Below are positions 36,909 through 43,509 of a stretch of DNA of 48,268 bases, piece after piece. The DNA comes from Phycisphaeraceae bacterium (GTDB lineage: Bacteria; Planctomycetota; Phycisphaerae; Phycisphaerales; Phycisphaeraceae). Under the pieces are notes generated by a model. The model was given only the letters and a program-made list of their open reading frames with translations, searched no databases and had not been told where the DNA came from. How positions within the stretch are numbered: the stretch's first letter is position 1; the number at the start of each line of letters is the position of its first letter. Where the stretch lies: NCBI GenBank assembly GCA_020849625.1, contig JADLFV010000014.1, positions 1 through 48,268 of the forward strand. Reading direction: 5' to 3'. A program made the translations under genes and the position numbers.

Positions 36909-36994
36909 ACCACCCAGACGCAGAGAACACAGAGTAAGTCAACATGAAACAATGGACTTTGATCTTCTCTGCGTCCTCTGCGCCTCTGCGGTTT
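36909..36994. repeat. Inverted repeat built from the word CGCAGAG, reaching into a gene
   Basis: The left arm (36909-36935) has CAGACGCAGAGAACACAGAG. The right arm (36966-36994) has CTCTGCG, CCTCTGCG and CCTCTGCGG. The ATG of the next gene (36944) is in the loop, and the right arm encodes residues of its signal peptide. Confidence 0.8.
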
Positions 36995-38230
36995 GTATTT
37001 CTTTTTCTGTTGAGTGTGCTGTTTTGCGGAATCCTGCGCGCTCAGAACATGACCGGCCCGTGGGTCGAGCAGTTGAACCAGCGCATCGATGACATCCGCA
37101 AGACCGATCTGCGTGTGATCGTGCTCGATGCCGAGGGCAAACCCGTCAGCCGGGCCGCTGTGCGAATCGAGCAGATCAGCCATGATTTCCCACTCGGTTT
37201 CGTTCTCGGCGAAGGCGGTTTTGACGCTGTCCGCGACAAGCTGCCCGCACTGGCGGTGCTCAATGCCGTAGCGCTGGATCGCCTGACTGCCTGGTCGCGT
37301 CTTCAGCAAAACCCGCTGGCCGAGCCGGACTACGCAGCCGTGGACGAGGCGGTGCGCGAGGCGAGGCAACTGGGCCTGCACGTGCGGTGGGGCGGTCTGC
37401 TCTCCGCCGACGCTGCCCGCAACCCCGATTGGCTGTCGCTGATGGACAAACCGCAGATGACAGCCGCCATCGAGAACCACGTCATTGATGTGCTGCAGCG
37501 CTATCGCGGCGAGGTTGACGCCTTCGATCTCTACACGCACAGCCTCGATCACCAATGGGTCACCGATCAGCTTGGCGATGCTGTGATTCGTCGCCTGTAC
37601 GATCAGGCCCACGCCATCGCCCCCCGCGCCGCGTTGGCCCTGGGTCTGGAAAACTGCCTCACCGAAACCCGCCTGCGCAAAGCCATCGAGCACTGCAAGG
37701 ACATGCGCAACAGGTTCGTTCATTTCAATCAGGTGGCCATCGAGCAGCGCATGGGCGGTGTCCTGCTGCAGCGTCAACTCGCTCACGGCCTTGATCTGCT
37801 GGGCGAACTCGGCGGCGACGTGGTCATTGGCCCCCTCGAAGTCGGCGGCTCCAGCGCTCCGGCCGCAGCCAACAATCTCGAAACATTGCTCCGTATCCTC
37901 TTCGCCTGCGATTGCGTGCGCGGCATCTACTTCAGCGGACTGACCATCGACGACGTGGCCGACCCCAACGCCACGCTCATCGACAACGCCGGCCACCTCA
38001 CCGAGCCCGGCCAACTCATCGCCGGCCTATTCGGCAGCGAATGGTGGACCAATCTCACCATCGCCACCGACGAGGTCGGCAACGCTTACGCCCGTCCCTT
38101 CACCGGCACCCACCGCATCACCGCCACCCTCCCCGACGGCTCTACTCTGCGCACCACCGTTTACCTGTCCAAGTCCGCCCCGCCCGGCCTCGCCCAGCAC
38201 ATCGTCCTGCTCGAACCGGACAAGCCATGA
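36944..38230 (+). CDS. GH10-xylanase-like secreted protein, catalytic residues missing
   Basis: A 428-residue exported protein. The signal peptide (about 1-33) includes FSASSAPLRF, encoded by the inverted repeat. A domain typical of planctomycete GH10-like proteins follows: a beta-sandwich start (RVIVLDAEGKPVSRAAVRIE) and then a barrel-like region. At the place of the GH10 acid/base motif (D-V-x-N-E) it reads DAFDLYTHSLDH (about 192-203). At the nucleophile strand it reads DVVIGPLEVGG in place of ITELD. So the glutamates expected for retaining xylanases seem absent, and the protein may be a non-catalytic carbohydrate binder or a diverged enzyme. The assignment rests on pattern only. A short ATGACGCATAACACATGGCG-type word repeat follows the stop codon. 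Confidence 0.6.
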   Translation: MKQWTLIFSASSAPLRFVFLFLLSVLFCGILRAQNMTGPWVEQLNQRIDDIRKTDLRVIVLDAEGKPVSRAAVRIEQISHDFPLGFVLGEGGFDAVRDKLPALAVLNAVALDRLTAWSRLQQNPLAEPDYAAVDEAVREARQLGLHVRWGGLLSADAARNPDWLSLMDKPQMTAAIENHVIDVLQRYRGEVDAFDLYTHSLDHQWVTDQLGDAVIRRLYDQAHAIAPRAALALGLENCLTETRLRKAIEHCKDMRNRFVHFNQVAIEQRMGGVLLQRQLAHGLDLLGELGGDVVIGPLEVGGSSAPAAANNLETLLRILFACDCVRGIYFSGLTIDDVADPNATLIDNAGHLTEPGQLIAGLFGSEWWTNLTIATDEVGNAYARPFTGTHRITATLPDGSTLRTTVYLSKSAPPGLAQHIVLLEPDKP

Positions 38231-38298
38231 CGCATAACACATGGCGCATAGCACAAGCACAGCTTGCCCGACCCCTACGCGCCGCCCTTGTTCTGTCC

Positions 38299-38330
38299 CA
38301 TTGTTGCTAACGTTGCATCGGGCAAGGTTG
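38299..38330 (-). repeat. Inverted copy of the islet 3' repeat (left boundary)
   Basis: ATTGTTGCTAACG followed by TTGCATCGGGCAAGG matches the reverse complement of the repeat at 39731-39783 (GCTAGCGTCATCGGGCAAGG) and of the one at 40215-40267. It marks the left edge of a repeat-rich, less GC-rich stretch reaching to 40267. Confidence 0.6.
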
Positions 38331-38450
38331 AACGGTTTTGTCTTGGAAAAACCGTATCAATATCTGCTGAACTATCGGGTCGGATGATAGTCTGATCTGA
38401 TTCAACTGTGCTGAATATTCTCAATTAGGAGACAAGCAGCTAAAAATGGA

Positions 38451-38480
38451 TTGACAGTGTCGGTGGAAGCGATGGATAAT
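38451..38480 (+). promoter_or_regulatory. Promoter of islet gene A, duplicated sequence
   Basis: TTGACA (38451-38456), 18 bases, GATAAT (38475-38480). About 100 bases from here to the ATG are clearly similar to 39103-39197, upstream of gene B. Confidence 0.65.
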
Positions 38481-38547
38481 AGTTTTGTCGGTTGGGAGCT
38501 TGCTTCTGCAGGCGGCTGGCAACTTTGACTTTTACGTTAGGCTCCTC

Positions 38548-39036
38548 ATGCGAATCGCATCGGTCCTCATCGCGTGCGTTCTGCTCGGTTGTAACGGATC
38601 GTCGTCCGGTACGGCTACTACGCCTCCAACTCAGCAATCACATCAGCCGTCCGATCCCTTCGTCCCGGAGCATCCCCGCCGATCCAACCTTCTCGGTGAA
38701 TGGCAAACCGAAGGTGAAACCGTGCTGGTAATCGAGCACGATGAGGATGGCCGCATTGTGCTCAGGTCGCTACAGGTCCCGCCTTGGGAGAGCGTGATTA
38801 ACAATATACGGTGGGAAGGCGACGTTCTACGGTACGACGAGTATATGTACTACACCGGCCCCGAAGACTTCAGCACGATCACCAACCCGTCGGGTGCCCA
38901 TCCCTACAGCGGTGTGCGAAACGAGTCGACTCTATTGTTTCAGGACGATCCTGATCGGCTGACGCACACGATCTCGACCAAAGACGCGCTCAACCCGATT
39001 GGCGAAGAATTGACACGCGTCAAGGCCGGGGGATAA
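38548..39036 (+). CDS. Islet gene A: small lipoprotein
   Basis: A 162-residue protein with a lipoprotein signal peptide (RIASVLIACVLLGC, Cys at about residue 15), a Ser/Thr/Pro-rich linker and a domain of about 100 residues beginning LLGEWQTEGETVLVIEHDEDG. That start is reminiscent of small extracytoplasmic beta-barrel lipoproteins that open with a GxW motif, but no family is assigned. Codon and base composition are less GC-rich than in the flanking housekeeping genes. The stop codon TAA is the first base triplet of a conserved repeat (39034-39084). The start at 38548 follows the duplicated leader. Confidence 0.62.
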   Translation: MRIASVLIACVLLGCNGSSSGTATTPPTQQSHQPSDPFVPEHPRRSNLLGEWQTEGETVLVIEHDEDGRIVLRSLQVPPWESVINNIRWEGDVLRYDEYMYYTGPEDFSTITNPSGAHPYSGVRNESTLLFQDDPDRLTHTISTKDALNPIGEELTRVKAGG

Positions 39037-39084
39037 CCACCGGATGCAGTTATCCAACGAGGACCACGACAACAATACTCATTG
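39034..39084 (+). repeat. Islet 3' repeat, copy after gene A
   Basis: Starts at the stop codon: TAACCACC ... ATCCAACGAGGACC ... CGACAACAATACTCATTGA. Aligns with the copies at 39731 and 40215. Confidence 0.65.
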
Positions 39085-39102
39085 ACAGCGATACGAAATG
39101 TA

Positions 39103-39132
39103 TTGACAGCGGGGGTGCTAGCGAGGGAGAAT
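39103..39132 (+). promoter_or_regulatory. Promoter of islet gene B, duplicated sequence
   Basis: TTGACA (39103-39108), 18 bases, GAGAAT (39127-39132), followed by the conserved TTGTCGGTTGG (39138-39148). Confidence 0.65.
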
Positions 39133-39197
39133 AGTCTTGTCGGTTGGTAGCTCGTTTCCGCGAGCGATGAGCAAATGACCTTCTACGGTAGTCAGCC

Positions 39198-39734
39198 ATG
39201 GGGCGTCCACATTCATCAGAAGTGAGTCCTGGACTCGTCTCAGTATGGCTCAACCGCTATCAGAATCTTCGTCAGCTTGTCCAAGAGCATCCCGATGATG
39301 CGTCTGCTTGGATTTGGTCTCTCCGGCTCAATATCCTTGCTTACTTGCTGCACCGATATGGCCGACAGGTCAGTGCCCTTGACTTGTTAAAGTCCTTGCC
39401 GCCGAACGCTCCATCCAACACATTCCCTTCGGCACGGGTACAGCAGCCGGTTCGTGCAGCCGGGATCGAAACAACCCAAGGCACTGACACACAGCTACGC
39501 TCTGCTTCTGGATTTCGATCCACGCTTGAACATATCTGCGAATTAAATGAAATGAAGAAGGTGTTCGATATCTCATATCCCGAATCCGGATACAAACTAC
39601 CGAACGAAGACCTTCAGCGGCAGCAGCGAGAACTCTTACGCAATGAAGCCGTATTGCTCTCCGAGCTTGTACCAGAAGAACTTCCGTTGTCTGAGGAACA
39701 AATCGTTGCCTTGCTAATGGGAGAGAAGGGCTAA
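39198..39734 (+). CDS. Islet gene B: hypothetical protein
   Basis: A 178-residue soluble protein I do not recognise. It is mostly helical, with LNRYQNLRQLVQEHPDDASAW and NILAYLLHRYGRQVSALDLLK near the N-terminus, a Ser/Thr/Gln-rich middle (about 75-110) and acidic helices at the end (LLRNEAVLLSELVPEELPLS). It has neither signal peptide nor membrane segment. It shares upstream and downstream sequence with gene A but no coding similarity. Composition is clearly less GC-rich than the neighbourhood. The stop codon coincides with the start of the shared 3' repeat. Confidence 0.6.
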   Translation: MGRPHSSEVSPGLVSVWLNRYQNLRQLVQEHPDDASAWIWSLRLNILAYLLHRYGRQVSALDLLKSLPPNAPSNTFPSARVQQPVRAAGIETTQGTDTQLRSASGFRSTLEHICELNEMKKVFDISYPESGYKLPNEDLQRQQRELLRNEAVLLSELVPEELPLSEEQIVALLMGEKG

Positions 39735-39783
39735 CCCCCAGTGGCCCTTGCCCGATGACGCTAGCGACAAGACTACTCATTGA
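39731..39783 (+). repeat. Islet 3' repeat, copy after gene B
   Basis: CTAACCCCC ... CCCTTGCCCGATGACGCTAG CGACAAGACTACTCATTGA. The TAGTCTTGTCG on its complementary strand is identical to the stretch upstream of gene B (39132-39142). Confidence 0.65.
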
Positions 39784-39853
39784 TCTGCCCCCCCCCCAGA
39801 ATGATAACACCTAGTTCTGTAGCTGCTGCATCCAATGGGGATGCCGTGTGAAT

Positions 39854-40267
39854 ATGAGATTAATACTCCACATTGTGGCGGCGTACTGAGGCATAATCGT
39901 ACTCGCGATCAACATACTTGCGCCATCTGCCTATTGGTTATCTCACCCGGCGACTTCTTTCTACGGATGGCCAGTACCTGCTGTTGGTTTCCAAGACGGG
40001 GAGTACGTTGGTCCCTTGCCACAGCATGGAATTGTAGGCCCCCTAATCGTCGATGCTATGTGTTGGCTCGAACCAATAGTACTGCTGTTATTCTTTGCCG
40101 AACGCATTCACAAAAGACGACTTCTTGACAAGGGGTGCTGTGTCAAATGCCGGTATGATTTGCGTGGTAGCCCAAGTGGTACTTGTCCCGAATGTGGCTG
40201 TATCAACAAAACGACTAACCACCCGCAACCCTTGACCAGTGACGCCCGTGACAACAATACTCATTGA
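39854..40267 (+). pseudogene. Islet gene C: zinc-ribbon membrane protein with in-frame TGA
   Basis: Reading from the ATG at 39854 gives MRLILHIVAAY, a TGA at 39887-39889, then an uninterrupted continuation in the same frame: GIIVLAINILAPSAYWLSHP, DGEYVGPLPQHGIVG, a second helix (WLEPIVLLLFFAERI) and a zinc ribbon CCVKCRYDLRGSPSGTCPECGC, ending at 40267. The TGA falls within the first transmembrane helix. The most likely reading is a gene inactivated by a nonsense change, probably from TGG. No start codon lies soon after the TGA. The ribbon matches the family seen at 11278 and 13791. The final TGA lies inside the third copy of the 3' repeat. Confidence 0.65.
40215..40267 (+). repeat. Islet 3' repeat, copy in the end of gene C (right boundary)
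   Basis: CTAACCACC ... CCCTTGACCAGTGACGCCC GTGACAACAATACTCATTGA. It is in the direct orientation and pairs as an inverted repeat with 38299-38330. Confidence 0.65.
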
Positions 40268-40361
40268 TTCATCTTTCCCCATCTCAGATCAGTTACCTAT
40301 GACGGTCTAAATGTTGCCAAAAATCTGCGGTTACAGACCGCTATCCAAGCCCTTGAAGGTA

Positions 40362-40430
40362 GGTTTGGGGATACCCCATATCCCAATAGGTCTATCCATA
40401 TAGGCCCAAAACCATATAGGGGTATTGGGG
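40362..40430. repeat. Palindrome-rich AT/GC alternating stretch
   Basis: ACCCCATAT (40373-40381) faces ATATAGGGGT (40413-40422). CCAATA (40384-40389) faces TATTGG (40423-40428). CCATATAGG occurs twice (about 40396 and 40412). A palindrome AACTTAAATAAGTT follows near 40475. No gene is seen in 40268-40529. Confidence 0.6.
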
Positions 40431-40529
40431 AGAAAAAGCACCTTATTCGCTCAGAATCAAGGGGTAGTTGGATAACTTAAATAAGTTCGTCACAGCCACA
40501 CGGCATTCGCGCTGTTGGCGTGTGTGTTT

Positions 40530-41555
40530 TTACACCAGCAGTTCCGCGATCTGCACGGCGTTAAGGGCGGCGCCTTTGCGGATCTGGTCGCCGCAGACGA
40601 ACAGGTCCAGGCCCGTGTTGCCGTCCTGGCTCATGTCCTGGCGGATGCGCCCGACGTACACGTCGTCGCGATCCGAAGCGTCCAGCGGCGTGGGGAAGCG
40701 ATTGTTCGAGCGATCGTCGATCAGTGACACGCCCGGCGCTTTGCACAGAATCTGCCGCGCGTCGTCTTCGGTCAACGGCTTCTGGAAGGTCAGGTTGATG
40801 CTCTCAGCATGGGCACGCATCACCGGCACGCGCACACAGGTGGCGGTCACCCGCACCGCAGACTCGTGCCACATCTTGTGCGTTTCCTTGAGCATCTTCA
40901 TTTCCTCAGTGTTGTAGCCGTTGGGCTGCATGTCCGAGTTGTGGCTGAAGAGGTTGAAGGCGTACTGCTGCTTGAAGATCTTGCAGGTCGCCTGCTGGCC
41001 GGCGAGCACTTCGCGGGTCTGCTGCTCCAGTTCAGCCATAGCGGCAGCGCCGGCGCCGCTGGCGGCCTGGTAGGTGCTGATCACCATGCGCTTGACCGTC
41101 GCTGCCCGGTGCAGCGGCGTCACCGGCACCAGCATAATGATGGTCGAGCAGTTGGGATTGGCGATGATGCCGGGCTTTCTGCCAAGGGCCAGGTCGCCGA
41201 TGTCCTGCGGATTGACCTCCGGCACGATCAGCGGAATGCCGTCGGTCATACGAAAAGCACTGGAGTTATCGACAACCATCGCGCCGGCCTCGACGGCGAT
41301 GGGGGCAAACTTCTTGCTGATCGATCCGCCGGCACTGAACAGGGCCAGGTCGATCCCGGCGAAGCTTGTTTCGGTCAGTTCATCGATGGTGTAAGTGCGG
41401 CCGTTGAACGTGGCGGTCTTGCCCGCGCTGCGAGCCGAGGCCAGCAGTGTCAATTGTCCGATGGGGAACTTGCGTTGGCTCAGCACGCGCAGGAATTCCT
41501 GCCCGACCGCGCCCGTCGCGCCCACCACAGCCACACTCAATCCATTCGATGCCAC
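40530..41555 (-). CDS. asd: Aspartate-semialdehyde dehydrogenase
   Basis: NADPH-dependent reduction of aspartyl phosphate, the branch point to lysine, diaminopimelate, methionine and threonine. The 341-residue protein begins VAVVGATGAVGQEFLRVL, has VDNSSAFRM, the catalytic cysteine in ANPNCSTI (about 130), TYQAASGAGAAAM, HKMWHESAVRVTATCVRVPV and GHAES-type RAHAESI. The start is GTG at 41555 with AGGAG 8 bases upstream; another in-frame GTG lies 9 bases earlier. TACAAT at 41619-41624 is the probable -10, in the gap after the sugar kinase gene. Confidence 0.96.
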   Translation of the reverse strand: MASNGLSVAVVGATGAVGQEFLRVLSQRKFPIGQLTLLASARSAGKTATFNGRTYTIDELTETSFAGIDLALFSAGGSISKKFAPIAVEAGAMVVDNSSAFRMTDGIPLIVPEVNPQDIGDLALGRKPGIIANPNCSTIIMLVPVTPLHRAATVKRMVISTYQAASGAGAAAMAELEQQTREVLAGQQATCKIFKQQYAFNLFSHNSDMQPNGYNTEEMKMLKETHKMWHESAVRVTATCVRVPVMRAHAESINLTFQKPLTEDDARQILCKAPGVSLIDDRSNNRFPTPLDASDRDDVYVGRIRQDMSQDGNTGLDLFVCGDQIRKGAALNAVQIAELLV

Positions 41556-41618
41556 GTGACACACTCCTGAGGTTGCACAGGGTGACAGAAAGTCAGCGGC
41601 CGCGCCGCCGAGCCGCGT

Positions 41619-41624
41619 ATTGTA
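41619..41624 (-). promoter_or_regulatory. -10 box of asd
   Basis: TACAAT on the minus strand, about 64 bases before the GTG start; here a normal leader with Shine-Dalgarno follows. Confidence 0.45.
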
Positions 41625-41642
41625 GCAGGCGGCCGCGTTCTT

Positions 41643-42551
41643 TTACACCGACTCAATCAAAGTCTGCGGCAACTGGGGCGTTCCGCCGGGCTGGCTGGCG
41701 ACGAATGCGCCGCAGCGGTTGGCAAGGTCGGCGATCTGCTGCTTCGGTCGTCGCAGCAGTCGGGCCGCCAGCAATCCCGCGGCGCAGGCGTCGCCGGCTC
41801 CCACCGCATCGGCGCCTTGGGCCGGGGGATAGCTGGCCGCTGCACCATCCACGATGCCGGCCGAGGTAAACAACCGCGTGCCGCGCGCCCCTCGGGTCAG
41901 GGCTACCATCTCCAGCTTGAATCGCTTGCGCAGCACCTCGGCTGCATCGTCGCCTTCACCGTCCAGGCCCAGCAGGTTGATGATCCGCGGCAATTCCTGT
42001 TCGTTGAGCTTGACGATGCTGGCCGACTCACACGAACGCTGGATAACCCGACGATCGATGTCGTCTTGCCGCAGGTTGACGTCGAACAGGCGCACAGCGC
42101 GGCGGGCGGCATCGAGCAGGCGATAGATGGTGTTGCGACTCTGAGCGTCACGTTGGGCCAATGTTCCGAAGGCGACCGCATCGGCGCGGCGGGCCAGAGA
42201 CTCGAGATCGGGATCGAACTGGATCACATCCCACGCCCCCCCCGGAAGAATGTTGAAGGTCGGTTGCCCCCCCGCATCCAGATCGACCAGGACCGAGCCG
42301 GTGGGCCGATCGGGATCGCTCTGCAAGTAATCGACGCACAGACCGCGTTGGCGCAGGGCGTCGAGCATCTCGTTGCCGGGCGCGTCCTGCCCGATGCGGC
42401 TGACGATCACCGCCTGGCCGCCGTGTGGGCCCAACAACTGGTCGGCACACAGGGCCAGGTTGAGCGGGGCCCCGCCGAGCTGGCGATGATCGGCAAAGAC
42501 GTCGAAAAGGGCTTCGCCGATGCTGACCAGGGTGAATTGCGGATTGCTCAT
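41643..42551 (-). CDS. PfkB-family sugar kinase (fructokinase-like)
   Basis: A 302-residue ribokinase-fold kinase. Substrate-side motifs are SIGEALFDVF and LGGAPLNLAL at the N-terminus. The middle has VIVSRIGQDAPGNEML and TGSVLVDLD. KLNEQEL lies at about 190. The catalytic block GADAVGAGDACAAGLLAA (about 250-268) has the essential Asp but Ala-Val in place of the usual Thr-x. The fructokinase subgroup is the closest by pattern; the actual sugar is not determined. The start at 42551 follows TATTCT about 28 bases upstream. A decamer runs antisense through ILPGGAW. Confidence 0.87.
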   Translation of the reverse strand: MSNPQFTLVSIGEALFDVFADHRQLGGAPLNLALCADQLLGPHGGQAVIVSRIGQDAPGNEMLDALRQRGLCVDYLQSDPDRPTGSVLVDLDAGGQPTFNILPGGAWDVIQFDPDLESLARRADAVAFGTLAQRDAQSRNTIYRLLDAARRAVRLFDVNLRQDDIDRRVIQRSCESASIVKLNEQELPRIINLLGLDGEGDDAAEVLRKRFKLEMVALTRGARGTRLFTSAGIVDGAAASYPPAQGADAVGAGDACAAGLLAARLLRRPKQQIADLANRCGAFVASQPGGTPQLPQTLIESV

Positions 42552-43102
42552 GTCTGCCGGTTTCCGTGCCGGACAGACAGAATACGCTAGTGCCGCCGGT
42601 TGCACCAGTCGCATCGTCAACTGCCGCCGATCAGCGAGTTGGATACGCAGGTTGAGCGGGACAACGAGGACGGCTCCGTGCGAAAACGCATTGGCAACGA
42701 TTCATTCTCACGCATGGCCCGCAGGTCACGATGGATCGAGCCACGCGCATTTCAGACATGATGGTTCGTCGCAGGATAGATCGTATGCAGGTGTCAATGG
42801 GGCTGCTGGTGCAGACACGCTGATGATGGGGCAACTGCGCGGCTACCGCTGCCACCCAATCTGGGCCCGCGTTTCTGACCGATCGGCTAGTTCGTGGAGG
42901 CGTTGAACAGTCTGAGGCTTCGTCACAACCGGCCTGAAATGCGGATCAAATGTGGTGCGATTGTTCCCCCATTACCTGAATTCCACGAGCCGTCGTCGTT
43001 CTGCCGAAGATCGGCGATTGTTCCCCCAAAACCACCATTACCTGAATTCAACAGATTTAGACCAGGTCTAACAGTTGCAACATAGAGCGTTGGCGCGAAA
43101 GG
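42552..43102. other. Intergenic region with an interrupted direct repeat
   Basis: No convincing gene. A direct repeat GCGATTGTTCCCCC...ATTACCTGAATTC occurs at 42957-42983 and 43014-43049, the second copy with 9 extra bases (AAAACCACC). A 30-codon open frame (42731-42823) with weak ribosome site is noted but not called. Confidence 0.5.
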
Positions 43103-43228
43103 TCAGACCCGTTGGCTGCACCCCCAATATCCGAGGTGTAAGCCAAGCTGCCGCATGCATTTCATCGTCGTGGCCCACGCCGGTTGCCTGTTGTCGTCGG
43201 GGTAATCCATGTAAGCCAGCAGCTCCAA
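43103..43228 (-). CDS. Small ORF with strong ribosome site
   Basis: A 41-residue frame beginning with TTG at 43228: MELLAYMDYPDDNRQPAWAT, then MKCMRQLGLHLGYWGCSQRV. A full AAGGAGG lies 6 bases upstream (43235-43241) and TATCAT is at 43249-43254. No homologue is recognised. It may be a real small protein, or the end of a decayed gene, since the surrounding region is otherwise gene-poor. Confidence 0.35.
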   Translation of the reverse strand: MELLAYMDYPDDNRQPAWATTMKCMRQLGLHLGYWGCSQRV

Positions 43229-43404
43229 AAATACCCTCCTTACTTGTAATGATACCAAAACGCTACGCAAAAAAACTTTAAATCTTATTTAAAAATTTCG
43301 ACGTGTTCAGTGACAATTTAGTCGAATGTAATATATTGCTGATAAATAAATTATCAACACATCTGACAGCGCAGGCCGCATGATATTGTGAACTTTTGCC
43401 TGTA

Positions 43405-43432
43405 TTGACATCACAAAGCTGCGACTTATATT
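43405..43432 (+). promoter_or_regulatory. Strong sigma-70 promoter of the large PEP-CTERM gene
   Basis: TTGACA (43405-43410), 16 bases, TATATT (43427-43432), in an AT-rich region (about 43240-43460). The leader to the ATG is about 70 bases and ends with GGGAG 8 bases before the start. Confidence 0.7.
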
Positions 43433-43509
43433 TTCATCAATATCTGTTTTGATATGTAAATATCCAGCGTGTCCGTTCTCCTCTTCACCTCTTTTTCGGG
43501 AGATCATCT

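Noticed and set aside
38299..40267. Standard integron cassette array
   Set aside because: Only isolated matches to RYYYAAC and GTTRRRY, not consistently placed, and no integrase in the window. Kept only as a possible comparison in the findings.
42731..42823. 30-codon ORF with AGGT upstream
   Set aside because: Too short, weak ribosome site, no conserved feature visible.
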